NCBI RefSeq assembly: GCF_900100455.1
Contig: NZ_FNCV01000002.1
Location: forward strand, 62,001-126,000
Direction: 5' to 3'
Length of the DNA stretch: 64,000 nt
Source: Roseospirillum parvum
GTDB taxonomy: Bacteria; Pseudomonadota; Alphaproteobacteria; Rhodospirillales; Rhodospirillaceae
Positions within the stretch are counted from its first letter, which is position 1; the number at the start of each line of letters is the position of its first letter. Positions 46,089-54,611 of this stretch are shown here, piece by piece. The notes below the pieces were generated by a model that was given only the letters and a program-made list of their open reading frames with translations, was not told where the DNA came from and made no database searches. Both the position numbers and the translations under genes were made by a program.

Positions 46089-47123
46089 ATGACAGAGCGA
46101 ATCACATCGACAATGAACTACGAATGCCTCGTCCATGACCCGCAGTCCGAACTGCTCCACTCGGTGCCGCCGGCGCCCCGGGTCGACCTGCCCAGCGCCT
46201 GCTGCCAGGGCGAGATGGAGTTTTTCTGGATCCGCCCCGGACTGGCCGTGAACCGCCTGGAGGTCAGCGTGTCGCGCCCGGTCACCCTGGACCTGAAGCT
46301 GCCCGATGACGATCCCCTGCTGGCCGGCATCTTCCTGCTCGACGGGGCGATGATCGGGCACCTGCCGGGCATCGACGGCAAGCTCGCCATCGAACGGACC
46401 GAGACCCTGGCCTTCCTGCCCGATCAGGCCGAGGGCCGCTTCGAGCTCCAGCCGGGCCGGCCGGTCCTGGCGGTGTCGGTGCTGCTCGGACGCGGACCGG
46501 CGGCCGAGTTGATGAACGGCCTCGCCCTGCCCGAACCGATCCGCGCCTTCGCCGCCGGCGAGGCATGCCCACCGTTCGCCATGAAGGGCCGCATCGGGCC
46601 GCGCATCCGGGCCGTGCTGAGCGAGATCCTGGCCTGTCCCTACAGCGGCCGGCTGCGCGAAATCTACATGGAAGGCAAGGTGCTGGAACTGCTGGCCGTG
46701 CAGATGGCCGAGCCGCTGGATGGCTCGCGCCCGCTGCCCGGACCCCACGGCAGCCCCCGCCGGCCCGACATCGAGCGCCTGTACGCCATCCGCGAAGGCC
46801 TGATGGAGCGCCTGACCGACCCGCCCACCCTGGGCGAGTTGGCCGCCGCCGCCGGCATCAGCCAGAAACGTCTGGTGCGCGAGTTCGTCCAGACCTTCGG
46901 CGCCACCCCGCACGGCCTGCTCAAGGAACGCCGGCTCGATCTGGCGCGCCATCTGCTGGTCGACCGCGGCCTGCCGGTGAAGGAGGTCGCCGAGGCCGTC
47001 GGCTTCCGCTACGTGACCAACTTCTCCAACGCCTTCCGCGAACGCTTCGGCGAGCCCCCGGGGCGCTACATCCGCCGCCAGCGGGGCAACGGCGCGGCGA
47101 CCCAGAACCAGGCGGCCGAGTAA
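46089..47123 (+). CDS. AraC-family transcriptional regulator
   Basis: This 344-aa protein starts at ATG 46089 (MTERITSTMNYEC). The C-terminal 100 residues have two HTH motifs: PTLGELAAAAGISQKRLVREF and VKEVAEAVGFRYVTNFSNAFRERFGEPPGRY. That is the AraC/XylS pattern, with similarity to PchR-type regulators of iron uptake. The N-terminal part is a likely ligand-sensing domain. No regulated operon is adjacent, since downstream genes are phage-derived and on the other strand, so the target is unknown. Confidence 0.88.
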   Translation: MTERITSTMNYECLVHDPQSELLHSVPPAPRVDLPSACCQGEMEFFWIRPGLAVNRLEVSVSRPVTLDLKLPDDDPLLAGIFLLDGAMIGHLPGIDGKLAIERTETLAFLPDQAEGRFELQPGRPVLAVSVLLGRGPAAELMNGLALPEPIRAFAAGEACPPFAMKGRIGPRIRAVLSEILACPYSGRLREIYMEGKVLELLAVQMAEPLDGSRPLPGPHGSPRRPDIERLYAIREGLMERLTDPPTLGELAAAAGISQKRLVREFVQTFGATPHGLLKERRLDLARHLLVDRGLPVKEVAEAVGFRYVTNFSNAFRERFGEPPGRYIRRQRGNGAATQNQAAE

Positions 47124-47189
47124 CCAACCGCCGGACCAGCCGGCGGCCCCGCCGCAACGGGGCCGCCGGGTGACCATGGGGGAGCCTGC

Positions 47190-47459
47190 TCAGCCCGCGT
47201 CGCTGCCGCCGACCTCGGTCATGTTGGCCGCGTCGACCGTGCCGGCGCTGTTGGCGTTGATCAGGAACAGCCCGGCCGCCGGCGAACCGTCGGTGTCCAC
47301 GTTGGCGACGATGATGTCGCCGACGCGCAGCATGTCGGCCGCCTCGTTGAAGTAGCCGGACCCGGCCACCTGGGCGGCGGTGTCGCCACTGGTGTAGTGC
47401 CACAGGGTGAAGCCGTTGGCGTAGGCCAGCACCGACAGGTTCTTGCTCTCGTAGGACAT
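47190..47459 (-). CDS. Small phage protein downstream of the capsid gene
   Basis: This 89-aa protein has AGGAGAT before its ATG at 47459. VLAYANGFTLWHYTSGDTAAQVAGSGYFNEAADMLRVGDII resembles small proteins found just after the major capsid gene in podoviruses, possibly a head-decoration or fibre-type protein. It is the last phage-like gene in the module; the tail genes that normally follow are absent. Confidence 0.65.
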   Translation of the reverse strand: MSYESKNLSVLAYANGFTLWHYTSGDTAAQVAGSGYFNEAADMLRVGDIIVANVDTDGSPAAGLFLINANSAGTVDAANMTEVGGSDAG

Positions 47460-47497
47460 TCTCGTTTATCTCCTTTTGGTTGAGAGGCTGGCGCAGC

Positions 47498-48316
47498 CTA
47501 GCTTTCCAGGCAGCGCAGGCTGACGACGCCCGAGCCATCGACCAGGCAGGCACCCTGCGACATCATGTTGTTGACGAAGTGAGCCGCCCGGTCGCCGTGC
47601 CAGGTGACGTCGGTCTTCACGTCGGCCCCGATGGCATGACCGATGGCCGTCTTGTGGTACCAGTAGCAGTAGCGAACGGTGCCGCTCCTGGTCAGCCCCG
47701 AGTGGGGCATCCACAAGGAACCCAGCCAGCGCTTGGCCTGGGTGCCCTTCCACGGCAGCGCGTCGTCGCCCACGTAGTCGGCGCTGGCGAACTCCTCGAG
47801 GCCCATCAGGTCCGACCACTGCTTCCAGCCGACGATGGCATAACGCTCGCCATCATCCGGCACATCGGCCTCGCCCAGCATCTCGAAGGCGGTCAGCACC
47901 TTCTCCTTGGTCAGCGCGGTGGTGCCGTCCAGGGCGTAGTTGGTCGAGGTGTCGAGCTGGTTGATGATCAGCTCGTCGCTCTTGCGGCCCAGCGCATAGG
48001 CCCCCGCCTTGGCCACCACGTGGCGCTCGTCGTGGGCCTGCTTCAGCTCGTCGAAGTGGTCCACCCAGTCGCCCGCGTAGTAGTCGTACAGCGTGCAACT
48101 GATCGGCTCGTGATCGACGTTCATCACCGGCACCTTGCCGTGCCGGGCCTTGGTCGCGGCGGTGCCCTTGCCCACCTTCTGGAAGGTCACCGTGCTGCCC
48201 TGGATGTTGTTGCGGGTGCGCACGGTGTTGCGCAGCTTCGAGCCCATCTGCTGGTAGTTGAGATGCACCTCGCTCTCGAAGTGCTTGACGAAGGAAAGAT
48301 CGACGGTCGTCGTCAT
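47498..48316 (-). CDS. Phage major capsid protein (podovirus type)
   Basis: This 272-aa protein starts at ATG 48316 (MTTTVDLSFVKHFES) with GGAG upstream. The N-terminal part (LNYQQMGSKLRNTVRTRNNI, GSTVTFQKVGKGTA) and DYYAGDWVDHFDELKQAHDERHVVA are typical of capsid proteins encoded after a scaffold gene in Bordetella-phage-BPP-1-like podoviruses. I assign it from context and remembered similarity. It is separated from its scaffold gene by an inserted CPBP gene and repeats. Confidence 0.75.
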   Translation of the reverse strand: MTTTVDLSFVKHFESEVHLNYQQMGSKLRNTVRTRNNIQGSTVTFQKVGKGTAATKARHGKVPVMNVDHEPISCTLYDYYAGDWVDHFDELKQAHDERHVVAKAGAYALGRKSDELIINQLDTSTNYALDGTTALTKEKVLTAFEMLGEADVPDDGERYAIVGWKQWSDLMGLEEFASADYVGDDALPWKGTQAKRWLGSLWMPHSGLTRSGTVRYCYWYHKTAIGHAIGADVKTDVTWHGDRAAHFVNNMMSQGACLVDGSGVVSLRCLES

Positions 48317-48549
48317 GGACGGTGTCTCCGTTGGATTGGGTTGGATTGGCTTGAAAGCGGAAAAAGAGACAACGCCGACCACCCACGGCCCGGGTTGTGG
48401 CAGCCCCGCCAAATGACAGGACGCCGCCCGGGCCGCGCTGGACATCTCCGAAACGGGTCAGCGAAGGACCACCAGGGCCGCGTGCCCTTCAGCAAAAAAG
48501 GGCGGCGGTTCTCCCGTGGTCAGGGAAGGGAAAGAGGTGAGGCAGAGGC

Positions 48550-48697
48550 TCGGGGGCGTTGCCCCCGAACCCCCACCGGGGGACGCCGGGCGTCCCCCGG
48601 ACCCCCGCCTTTCATGGAGGCAAGGCGCCCGGCCCGAGCCGAACTCAGGCGTGGCTCGATGGCACCCCGGCGAAGCCGGGGCGCGGAACCAAAAAAA
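48550..48697 (+). repeat. Direct repeat D, right after the CPBP stop side
   Basis: This block of about 150 bp contains GACGCCGGGCGTCCCCCGG, CCTTTCATGG, GAGCCGAACTCAGGCG, a hairpin CCCCGGC-GAA-GCCGGGG and GCGGAACCAAAAAA. The same order, roughly 80-85 percent identical by eye, occurs at 49491-49637 in the same orientation. The two copies flank the CPBP gene. Confidence 0.8.
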
Positions 48698-48707
48698 CCT
48701 TCAGGAG

Positions 48708-49409
48708 TCAGGCGGAGCCATCAACTCGGGCAGGCAGGAAGACCCAAAGGTTGATCAGGTAGTGGGCGGCGATCAGCCCCGGCAGGCGCCCAGGCTTGAG
48801 CGCCAACAGAGCCGCCAACAGACCAAACGGCACCACCCACACCATGCCCGCCAATCCCCGGTGCCAATGGATCAGCACGAACAGCAGTGTCGGCACCACG
48901 ACCCGCAGAACCGCCGGGCGATCCGCCAAGGCGGCCGGCCCCAGGCCGCGAAACACCAACTCCTCGCTCAGCGCGACCAGCAGCAGACCGACCGTCAGGT
49001 CGAACCACAACCAGCCACCGGAAAGGGGCGCCCAGGTCACGATCGGCGGAAAGGCGGAAAACCACATGTCCACCCGCCCGACAACCCAGGCGAAGTCGAA
49101 GATGATCACAACCAGGGGCACCACCACCCCGATGCCCAGGGTCGCCACCACAGCCCGCCCCCAGCCGCCCTCGGAAAAGCGCAACAGGCGACGCACCTCC
49201 GGCCGCGCCAACAGAACGGCCAGCAACACGACCCGCCCCGCCCAGTCGGCCCCGTAAACGGCCATGCCATCCAGCCGCAACCCGTCGCCGGCAAGCAACG
49301 AAAAACCCAGCGGCACCAGCACCTTGCCGAGCAAGAAAGCCAAGCCCACCGCGAGCCACAAACGGGCGGCGGCAGGCCTTGGAACCGACGGCGGAGATGA
49401 TCCGGACAT
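48708..49409 (-). CDS. CPBP-family intramembrane metalloprotease
   Basis: This 233-aa protein starts at ATG 49409 (MSGSSPPSV) with AAAGGG upstream. It is mostly hydrophobic, with about six to eight TM helices. LSEELVFRGLGPAAL carries the EExxxR motif of the CPBP (CAAX protease/bacteriocin-processing, formerly Abi) family, and the later FVLIHWHRG and AHYLINLW supply the histidine motifs. Members mature or protect against membrane peptides. It sits between phage scaffold and capsid genes, flanked by direct repeats, as a cargo gene. Its role there is unknown. Confidence 0.85.
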   Translation of the reverse strand: MSGSSPPSVPRPAAARLWLAVGLAFLLGKVLVPLGFSLLAGDGLRLDGMAVYGADWAGRVVLLAVLLARPEVRRLLRFSEGGWGRAVVATLGIGVVVPLVVIIFDFAWVVGRVDMWFSAFPPIVTWAPLSGGWLWFDLTVGLLLVALSEELVFRGLGPAALADRPAVLRVVVPTLLFVLIHWHRGLAGMVWVVPFGLLAALLALKPGRLPGLIAAHYLINLWVFLPARVDGSA

Positions 49410-49490
49410 GGCACCCTTTCCGTGAACCACGGATCAAACTGCCTGTTTCGCAGAGTCGTGTGAAACGGTTTGCGCATCGGCGAGGCAAAA

Positions 49491-49637
49491 AAGGGGCTCC
49501 GCCCCTTAGACCCCGCCGGGAGACGCCGGGCGTCCCCCGGACCCCCTCCTTTCATGGGAGCGATACGCTCGGTTCGAGCCGAACTCAGGCGGGGGTTGAT
49601 TGCAGCCCGGCGAAGCCGGGCCGCGGAACCAAAAAAG
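49491..49637 (+). repeat. Direct repeat E, upstream of the CPBP gene
   Basis: This is the partner of the block at 48550-48697, in the same orientation and about 940 bp away. It ends in the hairpin CCCGGC-GAA-GCCGGG and GCGGAACCAAAAAA. A second palindrome (GGGGAGGCC-TTGAAA-GGCCTCCCC) follows at about 49652-49675, and GC-rich hairpins continue to the scaffold gene stop. Confidence 0.8.
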
Positions 49638-49709
49638 GCTTGGAGGGGTTTGGGGAGGCCTTGAAAGGCCTCCCCAATCGGGGGGTCCGGGGGCCGAGGC
49701 CCCCGCGCC

Positions 49710-50462
49710 TCAGCCCTGGGACTGCCCCGGATAGAGGCGCTTGAAGCCCTGGGCCACCTTGTCGATCAGCGCCGGGTCGCGGTCGCGCCAGTAGCGGGGA
49801 TCGCGCATCATCGCCTTCAGCTCGTCCTCGCGGGCACTCGCCGGGCGCGGCCCGCCGGTGCCCATCAGGCCCGGCTCGCCGCCCTTCTCCATCATGCCCT
49901 TCAAGGCCAGCACCCCCTCGAAGGTGCCCGACAGGGCATCGAGCACCCCCGGCGGCAGGTTGGCCTGGCCCCAGGTGAGAAGCTGGCGCGACACCTCGCC
50001 CCAGGCTTCCTCGCCGCCGAAGTGCTCGACCAGACGGGCGAGCTGGCGGTCGGCCTCGAAGTCGGCGGCCATCGCCTCGGCCGCCGGCAGCAGGCGCTCG
50101 GCGGCCAGGTCGTAGACCACCTGGGCCTGGGCCTCGGTGAAGCCGGCCTGGTGCAGGCGGCGATTGACCTCGCCGTCCGGCCCGCCGAGCACCGGGTTGA
50201 CGGTGATCCGGTAGGCATCGGGCGAGCCCGGCACGCCCATGGCGGCGCGCACCTTGTCGAGCTTGGGGTCGCCCTTGCCGCCGCCCGAGGTCAGGGCGTG
50301 CAGGCGGTTTTCCAGCTCCACATAGGCCTTGGCCAGGGTCTCGACGCGCACATCGGCCTTCTTGCTGTCCCAGAACTTGGCGGGCAGCCAGGCCGGCTTG
50401 TCCACCCCGTCGGCGGCATCGGCCACCTCGCGCGGGCTGGCGGTGAGCAGGGAATCGGTCAT
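49710..50462 (-). CDS. Phage scaffold / capsid assembly protein
   Basis: This 250-aa acidic helical protein has AGGAGA before its ATG at 50462. DKPAWLPAKFWDSKKADVRVE and LAKAYVELENRLHAL are typical of the N-terminus of podoviral scaffold proteins, and the C-terminus is charged (DPALIDKVAQGFKRLYPG). It follows the portal and Bbp19-like genes, as expected. Scaffold proteins guide procapsid assembly and leave before packaging. Confidence 0.75.
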   Translation of the reverse strand: MTDSLLTASPREVADAADGVDKPAWLPAKFWDSKKADVRVETLAKAYVELENRLHALTSGGGKGDPKLDKVRAAMGVPGSPDAYRITVNPVLGGPDGEVNRRLHQAGFTEAQAQVVYDLAAERLLPAAEAMAADFEADRQLARLVEHFGGEEAWGEVSRQLLTWGQANLPPGVLDALSGTFEGVLALKGMMEKGGEPGLMGTGGPRPASAREDELKAMMRDPRYWRDRDPALIDKVAQGFKRLYPGQSQG

Positions 50463-50528
50463 GGGATCGGTCTCCTAGATTGGGAAGGATGGGTGAAACA
50501 CGAAACAGCCGGGCCGGGTGGCGCGGCC

Positions 50529-50807
50529 TTATCGCCCGGCCGCGATCAGGGCCAGGATGCGGGCGACCAGGTGGCGTTGGCCCTCCAGGTGCCACAGCGC
50601 CGCGTCGCCGGCCTCGGGGGCGAGCACCCGCTGACGGGTCAGGGACTCCAGGTGGGCCAGCGCCAGCTCGCCGGAGGGGCCGGCGAAACAGCGGGCGAAG
50701 GCGCGCGCCAGATGGTCGGGTGTTTGGTCGGGATCGGCCGGGCGCCGCTCCAGCGACTCCCAGCCGCCACCCAGCGACGCCATCGGGGGCAGAACGGGCT
50801 CAGACAT
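50529..50807 (-). CDS. Bbp19-like phage protein
   Basis: This 92-aa protein starts at ATG 50807 (MSEPVLPPMASL), overlapping the portal stop by 8 bases. FARCFAGPSGELALAHLESLT and WHLEGQRHLVARI match the small Bbp19 family from Bordetella phage BPP-1, encoded between portal and scaffold. It is probably structural or an assembly factor. The match is from memory. Confidence 0.65.
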   Translation of the reverse strand: MSEPVLPPMASLGGGWESLERRPADPDQTPDHLARAFARCFAGPSGELALAHLESLTRQRVLAPEAGDAALWHLEGQRHLVARILALIAAGR

Positions 50808-52458
50808 CGCCCCCCTCCCCGGCCATCGGCCCGGCGGCGGCCGCCATCGGGGCGCCGCCCTGGCCGCCCTGGCCGCCCAGCTTCTGGAGCAGCGGCCCCA
50901 GCGCCCCGAGCAGGGCCTGGACATCGCCCCCCTCGGCCTGGGCCTCCTCGGCCGAGCGCATCAGGTCCTCGGGCACGCCCATGGCCCGGCCCAGCCAGCG
51001 GGCGGTGGCCGCGCCATCGACGGCGGCCATGCCGGCCGGCCCCAACTGGCTGAGCGAGCCCAGCCACTGGAGCACCGCTCCGGCATCCTTCCTGGCCTGC
51101 TGGCGGGCCAGCGGCGAGAGGTACTTGAGCTCGACCACCCGGCCGTCGATGACCAGCCCCGGCACGTCGCCGCGCCGCGCCAGGATGCCCAGCGCCCGGG
51201 CGACCAGCGGGGTCAACAGCTCGGCCTGGAGGCGGCCGTAGGTGGCGCCCAGGATGCGGGCCATCTCGGCCGAGCGTTCCAGCACCTCGGTGGCGGTCAT
51301 CGCCGGGGCGTCGATCTGGCCCAGGCGGTCGCCCAGCAGGGCGTGGGTGATGCGGCCGCGCAACTGCTCCAGGATCAGTTGCGAGACATCGAACGACCCC
51401 GGCGCGGCGAGCGGGGTCAGGCCCTGACTGCCCACCGCCTTGGGGATGATCGCCCCAGGCACCAGCTTGATGTTGGCCGGATTGAGCACCCCGTCGTCGT
51501 CGGCCTGCCAGATGCCGGTGACGCTGATCGAGGCGTTCTTGAGGATCAGCTCGACCACCTTGTTGGCGGTCTTGATGTCGGGCAGCGCCTTCATCACCGG
51601 CGAGCGGCCATAGGCCTCGCCGGCCGCCTTCATCCAGCGGAAGTTGATGAACGGCGAGCGGGCAAAGCGCCCCTGGGCCAGCTTCAGGTCCTCGTCGACG
51701 CCGGCGCCGCCCGCCTCGCCGAGGTCGAGGAAGGCGGTGTAGGCATAGGCCCCGCCATCGGGAATCACCGCCTCGATGACCGCGAAACGGGCCTCGGGAT
51801 CGTGTTCGGCCCGCCGCTCCAGGTCGGGCGGCAGGGTCGCCTGGGGAAAGCGCGCCGCCAGCGTGTCGCGGCGCATGTCGCTGCGCCGGAAGGTGACGTC
51901 CAGGCGCCCCTCCGGCCCCTCCTCCAGGGCCAGTTCGGTGGCCGGCACGGCGGTGAAGCGGAAGGCGCTGGGGCCACCGGGACGCGCCTCCTCGAACAGG
52001 ATCGAGGCGGTGCCGACGGTGATCAGGTCGAGATAGGCCTGATGGATCTCGACGCTGAAGTTGGAGCGCTCGAAGTGGGTCTTCAGGCGTTCGGCGGTGG
52101 TTTCCAGGCGCGGCGCGACGGCCTCGCGCTCGGCCTCGGACAACTCCGACCCGGGGGCCAGCCCGAACCAGCGGGCCCACGGCGGGGTCAGCTCGGCGAG
52201 CAGGCTGGCCGCCAACTGGTCGACCGCATCCGGGGCGGTGCCGTCGAACAGGCGGTCGCCGCGCGGCGCCCCGGGCGCGGCCTCGCCGAAGTTGGTGTCG
52301 CGCTGGGGCAGGGTGAAGGCGACGCAGTCGCGCCACAGCCCCTGCCAGGCGTCGCGCCGGGCCAGGGCGGCCCGGTAGCGCCGGGTCAAGGCGGCGATGT
52401 CGTGCCCCGCCTGCGACGCGCCGCCGCGCGGTTGGGCGGGAAAGGGCGAAACGGACAT
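50800..52458 (-). CDS. Phage portal (head-to-tail connector) protein
   Basis: This 552-aa protein starts at ATG 52458 (MSVSPFPAQPRGG) behind a strong AGGAGG. RRDAWQGLWRDCVAFTLPQRD, GDRLFDGTAPDAVDQLAASL and LTPPWARWFGLAPG match T7-gp8-type connectors. It forms the dodecameric ring through which DNA is packaged. The reading frame is intact. No terminase gene accompanies it in the window. Confidence 0.85.
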   Translation of the reverse strand: MSVSPFPAQPRGGASQAGHDIAALTRRYRAALARRDAWQGLWRDCVAFTLPQRDTNFGEAAPGAPRGDRLFDGTAPDAVDQLAASLLAELTPPWARWFGLAPGSELSEAEREAVAPRLETTAERLKTHFERSNFSVEIHQAYLDLITVGTASILFEEARPGGPSAFRFTAVPATELALEEGPEGRLDVTFRRSDMRRDTLAARFPQATLPPDLERRAEHDPEARFAVIEAVIPDGGAYAYTAFLDLGEAGGAGVDEDLKLAQGRFARSPFINFRWMKAAGEAYGRSPVMKALPDIKTANKVVELILKNASISVTGIWQADDDGVLNPANIKLVPGAIIPKAVGSQGLTPLAAPGSFDVSQLILEQLRGRITHALLGDRLGQIDAPAMTATEVLERSAEMARILGATYGRLQAELLTPLVARALGILARRGDVPGLVIDGRVVELKYLSPLARQQARKDAGAVLQWLGSLSQLGPAGMAAVDGAATARWLGRAMGVPEDLMRSAEEAQAEGGDVQALLGALGPLLQKLGGQGGQGGAPMAAAAGPMAGEGGDV

Positions 52459-52468
52459 GGCGCGCCTC

Positions 52469-52681
52469 CTATTCGCCAAGCAGGGTCTTGCGCGTCACCC
52501 CGGCGCCGCTTTCGGCGGCGCTCAAAAGGCCGCGCTCGCCGGTGGCGATCAGGCCGTTCCGACCGCGCCGGCGGCGCTCCATCTCGGCCAGGCGCTGCTT
52601 GCGCGCCTCGACCTCGGGATCGGGACCGGGCTCGTAGACCGGGGCGGGCGGCGGCGCGGGGCTGGAAAACAGGGAACCCAT
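52469..52681 (-). CDS. Small conserved phage protein upstream of the portal gene
   Basis: This 70-aa protein has AAGGAGAT before ATG 52681. A short Pro-rich N-terminus is followed by a charged helix (EVEARKQRLAEMERRRRGRNG) and ends in RKTLLGE. The pattern RRGRxxxIxTG...KTLLG is seen in small proteins near phage portal genes. Function unknown; likely structural. Confidence 0.65.
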   Translation of the reverse strand: MGSLFSSPAPPPAPVYEPGPDPEVEARKQRLAEMERRRRGRNGLIATGERGLLSAAESGAGVTRKTLLGE

Positions 52682-52711
52682 GGCGGATCTCCTTCATGCT
52701 GCGGGGACAAC

Positions 52712-52742
52712 GAAAACGGCCCCGGACGGGATGTCCGGGGCC
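52712..52742 (-). terminator. Intrinsic terminator inside the phage module
   Basis: A perfect 10-bp stem (GGCCCCGGAC at 52718-52727 with GTCCGGGGCC at 52733-52742, 5-nt loop) is followed on the minus strand by GTTTTCG. It separates the two small upstream genes from the portal operon. Confidence 0.7.
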
Positions 52743-52885
52743 GGCGACGAAAAAACCCCGCCGGATGGACCGGTCGGGGCGGGCAGGACGGGAACGATGG
52801 CAAGGGCGACGCGGGATCGGTGAAGCGGGCGGGGCGACCGAGGGGGACGCCCCGGGGCGGACACACGTCTCCCGGCGGCTGACCC

Positions 52886-53347
52886 CTATGTACAACCCGA
52901 AGATCGTCTCGTCAACAGGTTTTTTTCCTTTTCCAAGGACCGAATGCGGCAATGAAGCTGCCAGGGGGTCAACACCCACGGCGCCCGCATACCGAGCACC
53001 CGCTTGACCAGCTCGACGCAGGTGAAGGGGCGCGGCGGCACCATGCGCGGCATCGGGCGGCACGGCCGGCAACTCACCACGGTCGCCCCCTCGGCCTTGA
53101 GGCGGACCAGCAGTTCGGGCAACCCGGGGCTGGGCAGCAGGCGCACCTCGACCCCCTGCAACAGTGGATCGAGCACCACGCAGGTCCGCGCCGATTCGAG
53201 AATCACCAGGCAGTGGCGAAAGCCGGGGCGTAGCCCCCTGAGCCACCACACCCGGCGCGAGTCGGTGAACACCACCAGGGCCCGCCGCCACGGCGGGGCC
53301 AGCCCGGCGGCGGCCATCAGGGCGGCGGCATCACCTCCCATGACCAT
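52886..53347 (-). CDS. Conserved phage protein, possible permuted papain-like fold
   Basis: This 153-aa protein has an N-terminal GLRPGFRHCLVILES and a C-terminal PFTCVELVKRVLGMRAPWVLTPWQL. The His comes early and a Cys later in a (T)CxELV context, an order seen in circularly permuted NlpC/P60 papain-like proteins. That fold is an inference. It overlaps the preceding gene and lies upstream of the portal gene, where such proteins occur in alphaproteobacterial podophages. ATG 53347 or 53341 could be the start. Confidence 0.6.
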   Translation of the reverse strand: MVMGGDAAALMAAAGLAPPWRRALVVFTDSRRVWWLRGLRPGFRHCLVILESARTCVVLDPLLQGVEVRLLPSPGLPELLVRLKAEGATVVSCRPCRPMPRMVPPRPFTCVELVKRVLGMRAPWVLTPWQLHCRIRSLEKEKNLLTRRSSGCT

Positions 53348-53732
53348 CCCCCGACTCGCCGGTTTTCAAAGGCTGCACCAGCCCCTTGTCGGCCAGCGCC
53401 CGGTGCAGGCGGTCCAGCCCGGCCCGCCACAGGTCGGCATGCACCGCCTCCTCGGGCAGGCGGGGATCGGGCGGCCGCTGGCGCTGGCCGTAGCGCACCA
53501 GCACCAGCAGATGCCCCCGCCCCAACCGTCCGGCGGCCTGCAACCGCCGCACCGCGCGATAGATGTCGTCGGGATCGCAGGGCCGCCCCGCCCGGTCGCC
53601 GGAGCGTTCCAGCCGCACCCTGGAGTCCCGCAGCCGCTGGCAGTGCCAGAACCACAACCAGGCCTCCTCGGCATCGGCAAAGGGCTCGGTGGCGGCAGCC
53701 TCTGGCAGGGGACGGGGGGTTAGCTTCTTCAT
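53331..53732 (-). CDS. Conserved phage-associated protein of unknown function
   Basis: This 133-aa soluble protein has EEAWLWFWHCQRLRDSRVR and RPCDPDDIYRAVRRLQAAGRLGRGHLLVL, then RQRPPDPRLPEEAVHADLW. The combination recalls a conserved family next to phage head genes in alphaproteobacteria, but no function is known. It is the first gene of the minus-strand module and diverges from the S24 repressor gene. No strong Shine-Dalgarno is seen before ATG 53732. Confidence 0.6.
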   Translation of the reverse strand: MKKLTPRPLPEAAATEPFADAEEAWLWFWHCQRLRDSRVRLERSGDRAGRPCDPDDIYRAVRRLQAAGRLGRGHLLVLVRYGQRQRPPDPRLPEEAVHADLWRAGLDRLHRALADKGLVQPLKTGESGDGHGR

Positions 53733-53981
53733 GGTGGTTGTCCGAAAGCGATGGCTTATGGTTGTTGCTGGTAGCGCATTTTTGAAAGGACCACAAGCCT
53801 ATTTTGGCCATTAATGCTTGCAATAAGGCCTTTTCGCTTTCTCCACGGCGGTTTAGTGATTTTTTCCCTGGACAATGCCGCCGGGAGCGGCAATCATAGG
53901 TTTACAATGCCCACCGGTCGGCCTCGCCCCCAGGCCCCCTCACCCCGCCACCCGCCCCCACCTCCAGCAGGAACCTCGACC

Positions 53982-54611
53982 ATGAAACATGCCGATATCT
54001 GGCGGGCCATCGATCGACTCGCCGAGGAATGCGGACTGTCGGTCTCCGGACTGGCCCGCAAGGCGGGCCTCGACCCGACCACCTTCAACAAAAGCAAGCG
54101 GGCCACCCCGGGCGGCCGACTGCGCTGGCCCAGCACCGAAAGCCTGGCCAAGGTGGTCGACAGCACCGGCACCTCGATGAGCCATCTGGTCGCCCTGATG
54201 GACAGCAACGCCGACCGCGCCGCCTATCGCCGCATTCCCCTGATCGGCCTCGCCCAGGCCGGCGAGGCCGGCTACTTCGACGACGCCGGCTTCCCCATCG
54301 GCGGTGGCTGGGATGAGATTCTTTTCCCCGAACTGGGCGACCCCAACGCCTACGCCCTGGAAGTGGCCGGCGACAGCATGGAACCGGCCTACCGCGACGG
54401 CGACTACCTCGTCGTCTCGCCCAACGCCCGGCTGCGCCGCGGCGACCGCGTGGTGGCCCGCACCACCGGCGGCGAGGTGATGGTCAAGGAACTGGTCCGC
54501 CAGACCGCCAACCGGCTGGAGTTGCGCTCCATCAACCCGGACTATCCCGACCGCACCCTGGACGGCCCGGAAATGGACTGGGTGGCCCGGGTGCTGTGGG
54601 TCAGCCAGTGA
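53982..54611 (+). CDS. S24-type transcriptional repressor (HTH plus LexA-like peptidase domain)
   Basis: This 209-aa protein starts at ATG 53982 (MKHADIWRAID). The N-terminal HTH is CGLSVSGLARKAGLDPTTF. The C-terminal S24 domain has the nucleophile Ser in GDSMEPAYRDGDYLVV and the partner Lys in VMVKELVRQ. This is the layout of phage CI and LexA-like proteins that self-cleave with RecA, though many alphaproteobacteria keep such a gene outside prophages. The divergent 249-bp region 53733-53981 is AT-rich, with a GAAAGCG/CGCTTTC inverted pair and no gene. Confidence 0.85.
   Translation: MKHADIWRAIDRLAEECGLSVSGLARKAGLDPTTFNKSKRATPGGRLRWPSTESLAKVVDSTGTSMSHLVALMDSNADRAAYRRIPLIGLAQAGEAGYFDDAGFPIGGGWDEILFPELGDPNAYALEVAGDSMEPAYRDGDYLVVSPNARLRRGDRVVARTTGGEVMVKELVRQTANRLELRSINPDYPDRTLDGPEMDWVARVLWVSQ

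Noticed and set aside
45550-46092. 180-codon frame in the gap before the AraC-type gene
   Set aside because: It crosses AT-rich non-coding sequence, has mixed composition and no recognisable domain or ribosome-binding site.
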